Below, piece by piece: positions 35,255-47,629 of a stretch of 64,000 bases of DNA. Each line of letters opens with the position of its first letter. Positions within the stretch are counted from its first letter, which is position 1. The notes below the pieces were generated by a model that was not told the DNA's origin, searched no databases, and saw only the letters and a program-made list of their open reading frames with translations. A program made the position numbers and the translations under genes. Source of the DNA: Antilocapra americana (lineage: Eukaryota > Chordata > Mammalia > Artiodactyla > Antilocapridae); assembly GCA_007570785.1 (NCBI GenBank), contig ML661799.1, positions 595,598-659,597 of the forward strand, written 5' to 3'.

Positions 35255-35618
35255 AAGTCGCTCAGTTACTCAGTTCAGTTGCTCAGTCGTGTCTGATCCT
35301 TTGTGACCCCATGACCACAGCACACCAGGCCTCCCTGTCTGTCACCAACTCTCACAGTTTACCCAAACTCATGTCCATTGAGTCGGTGATGCCATCCAAC
35401 CATCTCATCCTCTGTTGTCCCCTTCTCCTGCCCTCAAACTTTTCCAGCATCAGGGTCTTTTCAAATGAGTCAGCTCTTCACATCAGGTGGCCAAAGAATT
35501 GGAGTTTCAGCTTCAATATCAGTCCTTCCAATGAACACCCAGGACTGATCCTTTAGGATGGACTGGCTGGATCTCCTTGCAGTTCAAGGGACTTTCAAGA
35601 GTCTTCTTCAACACCACA
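35255..35618 (-). mobile_element. BovB 3' end fragment
   Basis: Antisense BovB 3' sequence: cagttcagttgctcagtcgtgtctg, agcatcagggtcttttcaaatg and ccttgcagttcaagggactttcaagagtc. 5' truncated. Confidence 0.88.
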
Positions 35619-35619
35619 G

Positions 35620-35775
35620 TTGCATCAATTCTTTGGTTATGTCCAACTCTTTGCGACCCCATGAACTATACAGTCCATGGAATTCTCCAGGCCAGAATAC
35701 TGGGATGGGTAGCCTATCCCTTCTCCAGTGGATCTTCCCAACCCAGGAATCAAACCAGGGTCTCCTGCATTGCTT
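35620..35775 (-). mobile_element. Bov-tA SINE, antisense
   Basis: aactctttgcgaccccatgaac through ggatcttcccaacccaggaatcaaacc to tctcctgcattgc. It directly follows the BovB end. The 34680-35250 and 35780-36010 flanks hold nothing recognised. Confidence 0.82.
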
Positions 35776-36014
35776 GGGGCTACTTTCCAGCTTATAGCAA
35801 TTCCCTTATTTCTGGAAATAGCCCCTGAAATACAGGGATAGGTCCTGGTAAGGTGTAACCTTGACCAAAGAGATACAGGACAATAATATTCCTTGAATCT
35901 AAGTCATATTTATTCAGAAGAAAAAGCCCAGGAACTCCTGGTGGAGGGTTTAGAAGCTTACTGTGACTTCACTCTCCCTTTTAAAGCTCTAGTGTATCAT
36001 TTGAACTGAAACTC

Positions 36015-36200
36015 TTCTCAGATAGTGAAGAATCTTTCTGCAATGCAGGAGACCTGGGTTCAACTCCTGGGTCAGGAAGATCCTCTGGAGAAGGGAATGG
36101 CAACCCACTATAGTATTCTTGCCTGGAGCCTGGTGGGCTACAGTCCATGGGGTCCCAAAGAGTCAGACACGACTGAGTGACTTTCACTTTCACTTTCAAA
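36015..36200 (+). mobile_element. Bov-tA SINE
   Basis: Sense, head truncated: gtgaagaatctttctgcaatgcaggag to gagtcagacacgactgag and tttcactttcac. Confidence 0.86.
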
Positions 36201-36289
36201 CTTTCTTGCCTTCAGTCCTTTGCTAATCCAGTTACCCCTTCTTTAGAAAATCATTCTAACTTTTGTTTGCCTGTCTCTTTTCAACTCTT

Positions 36290-39200
36290 CATTGCTATTA
36301 TTATTGCTCAGTCACTAAATCTTGTCCAACTTTTTGTGACCCCATGGACTGCAGCATGCCAGGTTTCCCTGTCCTTCACTTACTTCTAGGGTTTGCTCAG
36401 ATTCATGTCCATCAAGTCAGTGGTGTTATCCAAACATCTCATCCTTTGTTTCCCTCTTCTCCTCCTTCCCTCAATCTTTCCATGCATCAGGGTCTTTTCC
36501 AATAAATTGGCTCTTCACATCAGGTGGTCAAAGTATTAGAGCTTCAACATCAGTCCTTCCAAGGAATATTCAGGGTTTATTTCCTTTAGAATTGACTGGT
36601 TGGATCTCTAGTCCAAGGAACTTTCCAGCGTCTTCTCCAGCACTGCAGTTCAAAAGCATCAATTCTTCGGGGCTCAGCCTTCTTCATGGTCCAACTCACA
36701 TTCATACATGACTACTGGAAAAACTATAGCTTTGACTATATGGACATTATTTGAAAAGTCATGTCTTTGCTTTTTAATGTGCTGACTAGGTTTGTCATGG
36801 GCTTCCCTTGTGGCTCAGATGGTAAAGAATCTGCCTGCAATGCAGGAGACCTGGGTTCAATCCCTGGGTCGGGAAGATTCCCTGGAGGAGGGCATGGCAA
36901 CCCACTCCAGTATTCTTGCCTGGAGAATCTCCATGGTCAGAGGAGCCTGGCAGGCTGCAGTCTGTGGGGTCACAAAGAGTCGGACATGACTAAGTGACTA
37001 AGCACAGGTTTGTCATAGCTTTCCTTCCAAGAAGCAAGTGTCTTTTATTTTCTTGGCTGCAGCGACTGTCTGCAGTGATTTTGGAGCCGAAGAAAATAAA
37101 ATCTGTCACTGCTTCCACTTTTTCCTCATCTATTTGCCATGAAGTGATGGGACCAGATGCCATGATCTTAGTGTTTTGAATGCTGAGTTTTAAGCCAGCT
37201 TTTTCACTCTCCTCATTCATCTTCATCAAGAGGCTCTTTAATTCCTCTTCACTTTTTGCCATTAGAGTGGTATCATTTGCATATCTGAGGTTGTTGATAT
37301 TTCTCCTGGCAATCTTGATTCCAGCTTGGGATTCATTCAGCCTGGAATTTTGCATTATGTACTCTACATACAAATTAAATGAGCAGGTGACAATATACAG
37401 CCTTGACGTACTCCTTTCCCAATTTTGAACCAGTCCATTGTTCCATGTCTTGTTCTAACTGTTGCTTCTTGACCTCCACACAGGTTTCTCAGGAGGCAGG
37501 TAAGGTGGTCTGGTATTCCCATCTCTTGAAGAATTTTCCACAGTTTGTTGTGATCCACAAAGTCAAAAGCTTTAGTGCAGTTAAGGAAGCAGAAGTAGAT
37601 GTTCTGGAATTTCTTGCTTTCTCTATGATCCAACAGATGTTGGCAATTTGCTCTCTGGTTCCTCTGCCTTTTCTAATCCCATTTTGTACATCTGGAAGTT
37701 CTTGGTTCACATACTTCAGAATCCTAGCTTGAAGGATTTTGCGCATTATCCTGCTAGCCTGTGAGATGAGTGCAATTGTGTGGTAGTTTGACTATTCCTT
37801 GGCATTGCCTTTCTTTGGGATTGCAATGAAAACTGACCTTTTCCAATCCTGTGGCCACTGCTGAGTTTTCTAAATTTGCTAACATAGTGAATGAAACACT
37901 TTAACATCATCATCTTTTAGGATTTAATAGCTCAGCTAAAATTCCATCACTTCCTCTAGCCTTGTTTGTAGTAATGCTTCCTAAGGCCTACTTGACTTCA
38001 CACTCCAGGATGTCTGGCTCTAGATGAGTGACCACACCATCATGCTTATCTGGGTCATGAAGACCTTTTTTGTATGGTTCTTCTGTGTATTCTTGCTACC
38101 TCTTTTTAATCTCTTCTGTTTCTGTTAAGTCCTTAGTATTTCTGTCCTGTATTGTGCCTGTTCTTGCATGAAATATTCCCATGATAGCTCCAATTTTCTT
38201 GAACAGATCTCTAGTTTTCCCCATTCTATTGCTATGTTCTATTTCATTGCATTGTTCATTTAAGGCCTTCTTATCTCTCCTTGCTTTTCTCTGGAACTCT
38301 GCAATCAGTTGGATATATCTTTCACTTAATCCCTTGCCTTTTGCTTCTCTTCTTTCCTCAGCTATGTTAAAAGCCTCCTCAGACAACCACTTTGCCTTCT
38401 TGCATATCTTTTCTTTGGGATGATTTTAGTCACTGACTCCAGTATAATGTCACAAACCTCTGTCCATAGTTCTTCAGAGACTCTGTCTACAAGATCTAAT
38501 CCCTTGAATCTATGTTACCTCCACTGTATAATCATAGGGGATTTGATTTAGGTCATATGTGAATGGTCTCTTGGTTTTCTCTACTTTCTTCAATTTAAGC
38601 CTGAATTTTGCAACAAAGAGCTGATGATATGAGCCATAGTCAGCTCCAGGTCTTTTTTTGGCCCACTGTATAGACCTTCTCATCTTTGACTGCAAAGAAT
38701 ATAATCAATCTGATTCTGGTATTGACTATCTGGTGACGTCCATGTGTAGAGTTGTTTCTTGTGTTCTTGGAAGTATGTGTTTGCTATAATCAGTGTGTCC
38801 TCTTGGCAAACTCTGTTAGCCTTTGCCCTGCTTCAATTTGTACTCCAAGACCAAATTTGCCTGTTACTCCAGGTATCTCTTGACTTCCTACTTTTGCATT
38901 CCAGACCCCTGTGATGATAAGGACATTTTTTCTTTGGTGTTAGTTCTAGAAGGTCTTGTAGGTCTTCATCTTCATAGAACCATTCAGCTTCAGCTTCTTT
39001 GGCATCAGTGGTTGGGGCATAGATTTGGATTACTGTGATCTTGAATGGTTTACCTTGGAAATGGACCAAGAGCATTATGTCCTTTTTGAGACTGCACCCA
39101 AGTACTGCCTTTCAGACTCTTCTGTTGACTATGAGGGCTTCACTTCTTCTAAGTGATTCTTGCTCTCAGTAGTAGATATACTTCAAAATAATTCAACTGA

Positions 39201-39655
39201 ATTAAATTTGCCCATTCCTGTTCATTTTAGTTCACTGATTCCTAAAATGTCAATGTTCACTCTTGCCATCTCCTGCTTGACCACATCTAAATTACCTTGA
39301 TTCATGGACATAACATTCCAGGTTCCTATGTAATATTGTTCTTTATAGCATCGAGCTTTACTTTCACCACAAGACACATTCACAACTGAGCTTTATTTCT
39401 GCTTTGGCCCAGCTGCTTTATTCTTTCTGGAGCTGTTAGTAATTGCCCCCCACTCTTCCATGTTCTCCCAACTCAAGTGGTTTGCCATTCCCTCCTCCAG
39501 TGAACTGCATTTTCTCAGAACTCTCCACAATGACCCATCCTTCTTGGGTGGCCCTGCACAGCACAGCTCATAGCTTTATTGAGTCATGCAAGCCCCTTTG
39601 CTATGACAAGGCTGTGATCTATGAAGGCATGTGATCCATGTCCTTTGCGTTTTTG
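36290..39655 (-). mobile_element. Near-full-length BovB (RTE) LINE, inactive
   Basis: About 3.1 kb of antisense BovB plus a nested SINE. The endonuclease part at about 38833-39075 reads ITVIQIYAPTTDAKEAEAEW. The linker and reverse transcriptase lie at 36990-38700, with FDFVDHNKLWKILQEMGIPD, QGCILSP and LRYANDTTLMAKSEEELKSL, where the YADD box is changed to YAND. Frameshifts and stops occur throughout. The 3' end is at about 36290. Confidence 0.9.
36801..37008 (+). mobile_element. Bov-tA SINE nested in BovB
   Basis: Sense element from gggcttcccttgtggctcag to gactaagtgactaagcac, flanked by an 11-bp target-site duplication aggtttgtcat. It is younger than the BovB. Confidence 0.9.
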
Positions 39656-39656
39656 C

Positions 39657-39872
39657 TTCCTGTTGTTGTTTAGCCACTAAATCATGTTCAGCTCTTTTGT
39701 GACTCCATGGACTATAGTCCACCAGGTTCCTCTGCCCGTGGAATATCCCAGGCAAGAATACTAGAGTGGGTTGCCATTCCCTTCTGCAAGGGATCTTCCT
39801 AACCCAGGGATCAAACCCAAGTCTCCTGCCTTGGCAGGTGAACTCTTTACCACCGAGCCACCAGGGAGTTCG
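39657..39872 (-). mobile_element. Bov-tA SINE, antisense
   Basis: gttgtttagccactaaatcatg to accgagccaccagggag. Possible 7-bp duplication gcttcct on both sides. 39880-40380 holds nothing firm. Confidence 0.82.
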
Positions 39873-40384
39873 CTTCCTACACTTGGGCTTTGAGCTCCAT
39901 GAGAGCAGAAACTATGTCTTACTTAATTATATTGCTAGTGTCCAGCACACTGCCTGACAAATACAAGTGCCCAATGAGTTATCGTAGACATAGTTATTAA
40001 ACAGAAGTACCTTGAGTATTACATTGAGCTTTAAAAGAGTTGCTATTTCCCTGAAAGCTGTTTTATTCTAAAAATAAAAAAAGGAGCGATGCTAAAACTT
40101 TGCATTTTTACTTGGATTTAAACTCTTACTATTAAAAGGAGCTTACCTCTCATATAAGTCAAACTAAGGTCATGTTATACATGTCAGAGCAAGACCTCTT
40201 TCAATTCCTAAGATGATTTATCTCTTCCTGGGGAATGTTTCTCTCTCCACTTGGTGAGATAGAGGGAAACACGGGCAATGATGCAACAAGAGTTATCTTA
40301 TAACTGAAAGGAACCCAAAGATTACCTAGCCCCACTCCCCAGTTGACCAGAATTTCCACTGCAGCCTCTCCCAAGGGGAGTTAC

Positions 40385-40784
40385 CTCATGGTAGACCTGA
40401 AGTCAGCCTCCTGGTTGTAGGTCCAAATAGATCCTGTTCTAAGGTGGGTGCTGCCACAGACACATCTGAAGAAGTGAGGTGCTTGGTCTGTCCATATGTG
40501 GGGAACCCCATGATGAGCTTCTCATCAGGAACCCCATCATCTCACTGATATTCTTATGGCAAGTTCCTGGGGAAATATTCAACTTAAGGCTCACAGCCAG
40601 TTCCTCCCCACCTTCCTCCCCATTTCTGCTTCCCAGTCCTAACCAATGTTTTCTACCTCACAGTATTGAAGTATACAAACTCTCCATGATCAGTGGGACC
40701 CTGGTGCACGTGGCTGTTGTGTCCTGTGCTGGTGTGCCAACCTCCATGCATATTATAGGTCAGCATATGATGAAGCCCAGGAGC
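40385..40784 (-). pseudogene. Chitinase (CHIA-like) pseudogene 2, family exons 7-8 only
   Basis: Second GH18 relic. Exon 7 (40657-40784) has an acceptor (cctag), reads LLGFII, then after a frameshift LTYNMHGGWHTSTGHNSHVH and GEFVYFNTV, matching the CHIA strand-6 segment ([13 protein letters not shown]...). Exon 8 (40385-about 40560) reads GVPDEKLIMGFPTYGQTKHL then SSDVSVAAPT, after which the frame shifts and a TGA interrupts the GFWAYYE end, before a gtaact donor. About 6 kb from pseudogene 1 and holding the same two exons. Nothing recognised as a chitinase exon lies in the next 1.5 kb. Confidence 0.8.
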
Positions 40785-40789
40785 CTAGG

Positions 40790-42430
40790 AGGGAAGTGGC
40801 ATAGGAGGGGCAAACAGCAGCTGAAGCTGTCATTGCCATGATGGGAAGACTGAGGCCATGGCCATGGCTATGCTGCAACTGAGACATTTCTCAGGGACCC
40901 AAGGAATTATCTGGCACTGAGGGTTTTTTCTTTTGTTTTTCACTGATGATCCACAGAAACCTGGATACAGATACATTGATATAGAACTGTCTCTAACTTT
41001 CCTTTTCTGCTCACTAGTGGCATGCCTTCAGTGGGGGTGACAAGCCTTCCTCTCCCTGGATTGGTATAGTAGGTGGGTCAAGTGCATTTATGCAAGCCCA
41101 CTGGAGAACTTCAAGCCACTTAGACTACGTGGAATACTCTTAGGTCCTAAGCAGAAGGCAAGAGTGTTTAGCATACAGGAGTAGCTTCCAGGCAAGAGCC
41201 TTGAGGTAGAGAAAGTGGAGGGGAACTCCTAAAACACCACGAAGATGTACTATGTTGAGTTTATGTTAAGTCTTTGTTAATTAGTTTGACTGCAGCTCCA
41301 TGGGTCTCTCAAGTTTAAGTTTCGCATTGGAATGAGATGTGCTATTCAGGCCTTTGGGTATTGCTGCCTGACTCACATTCCAGTTCTGGCCATTTTATAA
41401 CCCCAAACAACAGTTCCTTTGCCTGCAGACACAGCTCCCAAGATCAGTAGACAGGGATGGCCTGTGGCTTGGGACTCAGCCTCAAAAGCTGCTAATATTT
41501 CTTGTTGGAAAAGATAGGATAGTATTGGTGATTATGGTAGTGATAATTTTAGGGAAAATACATGACTCATATGTGATCCAGATTTTAATTTAAGTATATG
41601 AAAATTTATATTTAATTATATATACAATTGTATAAATAAAAATATAAGTAAACATAAAATACAAATATATAAAATTTTGTGTAAAATAAAATTATGTTTA
41701 TATAAAAATATAGCAATATTTTAATGGAAAGAAAATATCCTGTGTGGACTGAAATGTATGTGTTTACCAGGTGTGTGTATGTGTACATGTGTGTGGATAT
41801 AAGTGAGCTAAGGCTTGACACCAAAGTGTCTGGAATATTTTCCCCTGCCCTAGAGCCCCAGGTATTCAAATTCAAAGTCAATACCATCAAACATACAAAC
41901 AGACATATGTGATCAGTGGGTCAATGAATACCATACAATTTCCAGCCTTGGTTACCATGGAGGTAAACTTGGAGAAGGCATGATCCTGAGTGACACTCAG
42001 ATGCTGTCACGTATTCCCCTTTCTTCTTTCTCTCACATGGACTTTGTCTGGCCCAAGCTCCAAGAAATATCAGAGGAAGCAGCACCAGCCCATGCAACCC
42101 TGTCCTTAGCAATCCATCTCCATCCCCAGCATTGGCTCCTGGTGGTCTGATATCATAAAACTCCTCCCATAGAGACTTTAAGGCAGTCAATATAGCTAGA
42201 CCAGCCTTTTGGTGTTGGCAGATGAACAAGCCCTTAGTTATTTCAAGGTCTGCTGGAAGCCACTCACCAGTCACACTCCATGTCCTCTCATTAACTTCCA
42301 GACCCCTTCAGGAAGGGCATCATAATACAGAAACATGGAAATTAAATGACATAAGTCTTCACAAACATTTATCTTCACTCACCACCACCACCACCCTTCT
42401 CTTTTCATCTCTTTAGGATGTGGTTTTACA
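40790..42430. other. Intergenic, unassigned
   Basis: Includes an A+T-rich low-complexity patch at 41580-41720. An open stretch at 41921-42274 on the minus strand has no recognisable domain and I do not call it a gene. Confidence 0.45.
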
Positions 42431-42439
42431 GCTACTTGA

Positions 42440-42790
42440 CTACTCAGAGTTCACTCAAACACTCCTTTATGCTCTCACACTTCCATGCCTTTGCTCATGG
42501 AGTTCCCTTCTCTTGTAACACAGGGCCCTTCCCATTCTCCTCTGACAAACTTCTACTTATCATTCACTGCCCTTTTCAAATGTTACCTACCTTTAAGTCC
42601 TTCGCCCAAGCAGAATTTACCATTGTTTTATCATCATTTTCTGATGATATTGTGCATAGTCCATCATTGCAGTTTTCAGGTGGGTGTGTACATGTTTGTT
42701 TCTCTGTTAGACCAAAAGCTTCTTAGGACTCTTTCATTCATCTTTTCTCTCCTACAGTGCCTTGAAAGGCTCCAGCTCTATGCTAATTAA
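42440..42790 (+). repeat. L2 LINE relic
   Basis: catgcctttgctcatggagttccc, caaatgttacctacctttaagtcc and the terminal region ctacagtgccttgaaag follow the L2 3' pattern. Confidence 0.6.
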
Positions 42791-42810
42791 CAAATATCTA
42801 ATATCCTTGG

Positions 42811-43002
42811 GGCTTCCCTGGTGGCTCAGATGATAAAGAATCTGCCTGCAACCCAGGTTCAATCCCCAGGTTGGGAAGATCCCCTGGAGAAGGGAATAGC
42901 AACCCACTCCAGTATTCTTGCCTGGGGAATTCCATGGACAGAGGAACCTGGTGGACTACAGTCTGTGGGGTCTCAAAGAGTCGGACACGACAGAGCAAAT
43001 CT
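42811..43002 (+). mobile_element. Bov-tA SINE
   Basis: Sense, gggcttccctggtggctcag to gagtcggacacgacagag. Confidence 0.9.
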
Positions 43003-43227
43003 CTGTCTGTCTGTCTGGGGTAGCCCAACAATGCCAAATATCCTTCATGAATTCCCCAGACTGGCAATATTTATTTCTTTGCTCTAGTTGAGATGGTAGG
43101 AGACATGGTGTTAAGATCTCTTACCTTATAGTGTAACCAATCAGAACCCTGTGGGTTCTTCTGTCAAGTTTGTGATTAACCTCATCTGAACCATTATTCC
43201 TTTTCTTGTTCAAAACTTGTTCTCCTC

Positions 43228-43368
43228 AAAATTGCTGCTGCTGCTGCTAAGTCACTTCAGTCGTGTCCAACTCTGTGCGACCCCATAGACAGCAGCCCAC
43301 CAGGCTCCCCCATCCCTGGGATTCTCCAGGCAAAAACACTGGAGTGGGTTGCCGTTTCCTTCTCTAGT
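43228..43368 (-). mobile_element. Bov-A SINE monomer, antisense
   Basis: gctgctgctgctaagtcacttcagtcg to ggagtgggttgccgtttcc. Confidence 0.88.
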
Positions 43369-43544
43369 CCTCAAGATTGAAGATTATCAAAGAAAACAGG
43401 GAACTGTAACCGATCAGAACCCTGTGGGGCCTTCCTGGGACAGGCTTTCCTCTATATCCTCTACTTTAGCTCCTCTCTGAAGTACCTAGATAATAGTATC
43501 TGATGCACATTTCCTGAGTTGTTTTGCAGGTGTAAAAAAACCCC

Positions 43545-43742
43545 ATGAAAGTGAAAGTCGCTCAGTCCTGTCCAACTCTTTGTGATCCCATGGACTGTAT
43601 AGTCCATGGAATTCTCCAGGCCAGAATACTGGAGTGGGTAGCGTTTCCCTTCTTCAGGGGATCTTTCCAATCCAGGGATCAAACCCAGGTGTCCTGCACT
43701 GCAGGTGATTCTTCACCAGCTGAACCACAAGGGAAGCCCATT
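43545..43742 (-). mobile_element. Bov-tA SINE, antisense
   Basis: aagtcgctcagtcctgtccaac to ctgaaccacaagggaagccc, followed by a (caa)n run. Confidence 0.9.
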
Positions 43743-43764
43743 AAAAACAACAACAACAACAACT

Positions 43765-44108
43765 CTCCAACAAAAGGAAGATGTTAACTACTTGATGACC
43801 ATAAGCCTGTAGCCCCAGGCCTCCTGGAGCCTAAGGACTGATAATGTTAACCTTTGTGATACCACCCTGCTACCTCATTGTCAGCCTTGTGCACAAGCTG
43901 ATCACATACACTGGGACCCCATCTCCCTCACCTGGATTTGCCTAAACCCTCAGGGAGCTAGGGGCTCTTTTGGGTCTGAGCCACCCTCTTCTTGCATGTT
44001 TATTGCATGTTTCCTGCAATAAATGTTTCTCTGCTCCAAACTCTGAACTTTCAGTTTGTTTGGCCTCACTGTGCATGAGGCACACAAACTTGTGTTAACA
44101 ACAGTTCC
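43765..44108 (+). repeat. ERV-type solo LTR (3' portion), interrupted upstream by SINEs
   Basis: Shows an LTR-like order: unique U3-like sequence, gggtctgagccaccctcttc, an AATAAA signal (gcaataaatgtttctctgctc, about 44017), then tttggcctcactgtgcatgaggcacacaaacttgtgttaacaaca. The 5' part may lie at 43110-43540, split by two SINEs. No internal viral genes are present. Annotated as an old genomic copy. Confidence 0.55.
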
Positions 44109-44197
44109 TTCTTCCTTGACTATCTGGTGTCTTATCCTTAGTACCTTCCATGATATCTAGCACATAATACAGACTCAATTAATACTTCTTGAAATAA

Positions 44198-44410
44198 ATA
44201 GAAAGTGTTAGTCACTCAGTTGTGTCTGACTCTTTGTGGCCCCATGGACTAGCTCACCAGGCTTCTCTGTCCAATAAATTCTCCAGTTAAGAATACTGGA
44301 GTGGGTTGCCATGCCCTTATCCAGAGAATCTTCCTGACCCAGGGATTGTAACCAGGGTCTCCTGCATTGCAGGAAGATTCTTTGCCATCTGAGCCACCAG
44401 GGAAACCAAG
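44198..44410 (-). mobile_element. Bov-tA SINE, antisense
   Basis: gtgttagtcactcagttgtgtctg to catctgagccaccagggaaac. Confidence 0.88.
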
Positions 44411-44474
44411 GAAATAAGTGGAAGCACATCAAATAAACTTTAGCATATACTATATGTAGGTCATATGCTACATA

Positions 44475-44575
44475 TGACAGAGTGAGTTGCCATTCCCTTC
44501 TCCAGGGTATCTTCCTGACCCAGGGATCAAACCTGGGTCTCCTGCATTGGTAGGCGGATTCTTTACCATAGCCGG
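44475..44575 (-). mobile_element. Partial Bov-tA SINE, antisense
   Basis: gagtgagttgccattccc to attggtaggcggattctttac. Truncated at both ends. 44580-45280 holds nothing recognised. Confidence 0.75.
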
Positions 44576-45284
44576 CTATAGCAAAAGCCAAAGAAAATCC
44601 AGCAAACAAAGGAGAGGAACATTATTTTACAGAGTAAAAAGGAGGAAGTTGGGAGGGGTTGTTTTTGAATCAAAGGAGGAAAACAAGAATTTGGGGTGAT
44701 TATGGTTTGTCATAGGCCTAGTAGCTGAAGGAGTTGGTTTCCTGTAGGAGATGCCAGTGCCTGTAATTGACGATTATTTCCTGATGATGATCCTTCCTGT
44801 TGGGGTCTATAATGGACTGTCCTTCCTGTTACTGACCTTGATAATGCTGTGTGAGAGCTTCCCCTTGTAGTATCTGAATTCCATTTTAAATGAGGTTTCC
44901 CTGTATTAATTTTCACAGAAATAAGGAGGAAATGAAAAGAAAAGGTTAGAGCAATGAAGATAGTCACAGCGACAAGCAACATCACTGCTGAGGAAAGGGA
45001 AGCCGTTTTGATTTGTGTCAGGGTGGCTTGTAACTTTCATTCCTCTCTCTTTCAGAGTCACCCAGTCTGTGCCGTGTACTTTAGCCTTGAGTGGGGAGAT
45101 GGCTCCCCAGACTAGCTTTGAGCTTCAAGTCCATCCAGAGCATCTGTCTATGACTTTCTCAGATATACCAGGACAATGTACTGACTGCTGCTTGAGGGCC
45201 TGAAACCTGGAGAAATGACATCATCCTTTGCTTGTAGGGTACCATCTTGATCTTGACCACTTTGGGGGAGGGGGAATTTTCCCT

Positions 45285-46235
45285 CTTCAGTTCAGTTCAG
45301 TTCAGTCACTCAGTTGTGTCCGACTCTTTCCAACCCCATGGACTGCAGCACGACAGGAGCTTACTCAAACTTATGTCTACTGAGTCAGGGATGCCATCCA
45401 GCCATCTCATCCTCTGTCGTCCCCTTCTCCTCCTGCCTTCAATCTTTCCCAGCATCAGGGTCTTTTCAAATGAGTCAGTTCTTCGCATCAGGTGGCAAAA
45501 GTATTGGAGTTTCAGCTTCAGCATCAGTCCTTCCAATGAATATTTAGGACTGATTTCCTTTTGGATGGACTGGTTGGATCTCCTTGCAGTCCAAGGGACT
45601 CTCAAGAGTCTTCTCCAACACCACAGTTCAAACGCATCAACTATTTGGCACTCAGCTTTCTTTATGGTCCAATTCTCACATCTGCACATGACTACTAGAA
45701 AAACCATAGTTTTTGACTAGATGGACCTTTGTAGGCAAAGTGATATCTTTGCTTTTTAATATGCTGTCTAGGTTGGTCATAGTTTTTCTTCCAAGGAGTA
45801 AGCATCTTTTAATTTCATGGCTGCAGTCATGTGATTTAGGAGCCCAAAAAAATAAAGTCTGTCACCGTTTCCACTGTTTCCCCATCTATTTGCCATGAAG
45901 TTATGAGACCAGATGCCAGGATCTTAGTTTTCTGAATGTTAAGTTTTAAGTCAACTTTTTCACTTTGCTCTTTCACTTTCATCAAGAGGCTCTTTAATTC
46001 TTCTTTGCTTTCTGCCATAAGGGTGGTGTCATCTGCATACCTGAGGTTATTGATATTTCTCCCTGCAATCTTGATTCCAGCTTGTGCTTTATCCAGCCAG
46101 GCATTTAGCATGATGTGCTCTGCATATAAGTTAAACAAACAGGGTGACAATATACAGCTTTGACGTATTCCCTTCCTGATTTGGAACCAGTCTGTTGTTC
46201 CATGTCCAGTTCCAACTGTTGCTTCTTGAATTGAC
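45285..46235 (-). mobile_element. BovB LINE, 5'-truncated
   Basis: Antisense. Reads LRYADDTTLMAESKEELKSL with an intact YADD box, then IQKTKILASGLITSWQIDGE and the BovB 3' end at (ttcag)n near 45290. It lacks the endonuclease and most of the reverse transcriptase. Confidence 0.9.
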
Positions 46236-46517
46236 TAAACAATAATATAGCAAGTGTATTATAACTGGAAAATGTAAATATATGCATAATTCACCATGAT
46301 TTTTTCCTACATATAATTTTTTTGTCTTCACTTACCTTGCTTCTGAGTTTGAAATATCATGTTTTCTTAAAAAAAAATGCCTTTATGTCACGTGAAGCAG
46401 TACCAACTTTATTCTGTACACGAAAAGATGACATTACAGTTTTATTAATCTAGAGAATAATACACTTAATACCTTCTATATGTCATTTATGCATAGTTTT
46501 TGTTTTTATTTTTTAAT

Positions 46518-46758
46518 TAATATTTATTTATTTCCTTCTTAATTTATGTATTTGGCTGTGTCAGGTCTTAGTTGTAACATGAGGGACTTTTGTTGCAGCG
46601 AGCAGGCTTCTCTTTAGTTGTGGCATGCAGGCTCAGTAGTTGTAGCACATTTAGTTGCTCTGAAGCATGTGGGATCTTAGTTCCCTTAACAAGGATGAAA
46701 CCCACATCCCCTGCATTAGGAGGCAGATTCTTAAACGCCAGACCACCAGGGAAGTCCC
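46518..46758 (-). mobile_element. CHR-type SINE, antisense
   Basis: Starts with an A+T-rich tail (ttaattaatatttatttatttcc) and runs through ttgttgcagcgagcaggcttc to accaccagggaagtccc. Confidence 0.8.
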
Positions 46759-47009
46759 TATAAAGTCCTTATAGTTTTTTAGATTGTAGCCTTTTGGAAG
46801 CCTTTAGTGAAAGAGGAAAGTTACCAAAATGATTCCCTAGTAAAGTTGCAGTTAGCAGAGGGAAGTTGCTGGAGCTTTGTCATGCTTCTACCCTAAAGTT
46901 TTTCACCTATGCACAAACTCAAAGAAGTTTCCAATTTCACTTGTATGATCTAATGTTTCTTTATAGAAATAAATTCTTAAAGGAAAATTCAAGAGCTACA
47001 GAAGCTATG

Positions 47010-47154
47010 CTTATAGTAATAACTCTCACTGAACATTAACTTTACACCAAGCTCATATTTCCTCTAACCATTGTAACAACTTTATGAGGCTAATTTAGTT
47101 TCCCCATGATCACACAGTCAGTTAAAGGCAGAGCTAGAATTTCAACCAACAGAG
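47010..47154 (+). repeat. MIR relic interrupted by BovB
   Basis: ctcactgaacattaactttacacc, aacaactttatgaggctaa and cacacagtcagttaaaggcagagc are MIR-like. The BovB at 47155 cuts it. Confidence 0.6.
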
Positions 47155-47620
47155 GTCCGTCTTGTCAAAGCTATGGTTTTTCCAGTAGTCATGTATGGAT
47201 GTGAGAGTTGGACTATAAAGAAAGCTGAGCACTAAAGAACTGATGCGTTTGAACTGTGGTGTTGGAGAAGACTCTTGAGAGTCCCTTGGACAGCAAGGAG
47301 ATCAAACCAGTCAATCCTAAAGGAAATCAGTCCTGAATATTCATTGGAAGGACTGATGCTGAAGCTGAAGCGCCAATACTTTTGCCACCTGATGCGAAGA
47401 ACTGACTCATTTGAAAAGACCCTGATGCTGGGAAAGATTGAAGGTGGGAGGAGAAGGGGATGACAGAGGATGAGATGGTTGGATGGCATCACCGACGCAA
47501 TGGACATGAGTTTGAGTAGGCTCCGGGAGTTGGTGATGGACAGGGAATCCCGGTGTGCTGCAGTCCACGGGGTCACAAAGAGTCAGACATGACTGAGCTA
47601 CTGAACTGAACTGAGGATTT
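47155..47620 (+). mobile_element. BovB LINE, 3' end
   Basis: ccgtcttgtcaaagctatgg... through tgatgctgggaaagattgaagg to gagtcagacatgactgagc and ctgaactgaactgag. 5' truncated. Confidence 0.9.
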
Positions 47621-47629
47621 CAAGTCTGG

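Noticed and set aside
41921..42274. 117-codon minus-strand frame, considered as another chitinase exon because of a YLHG string
   Set aside because: The surrounding residues do not follow the GH18 exon 7 pattern and there are no matching splice borders.
42811..43002. tRNA-gene-like heads of Bov-tA and CHR SINEs here and elsewhere
   Set aside because: They are tRNA-Glu-derived SINE heads within repeats, with no intact cloverleaf; not tRNA genes.
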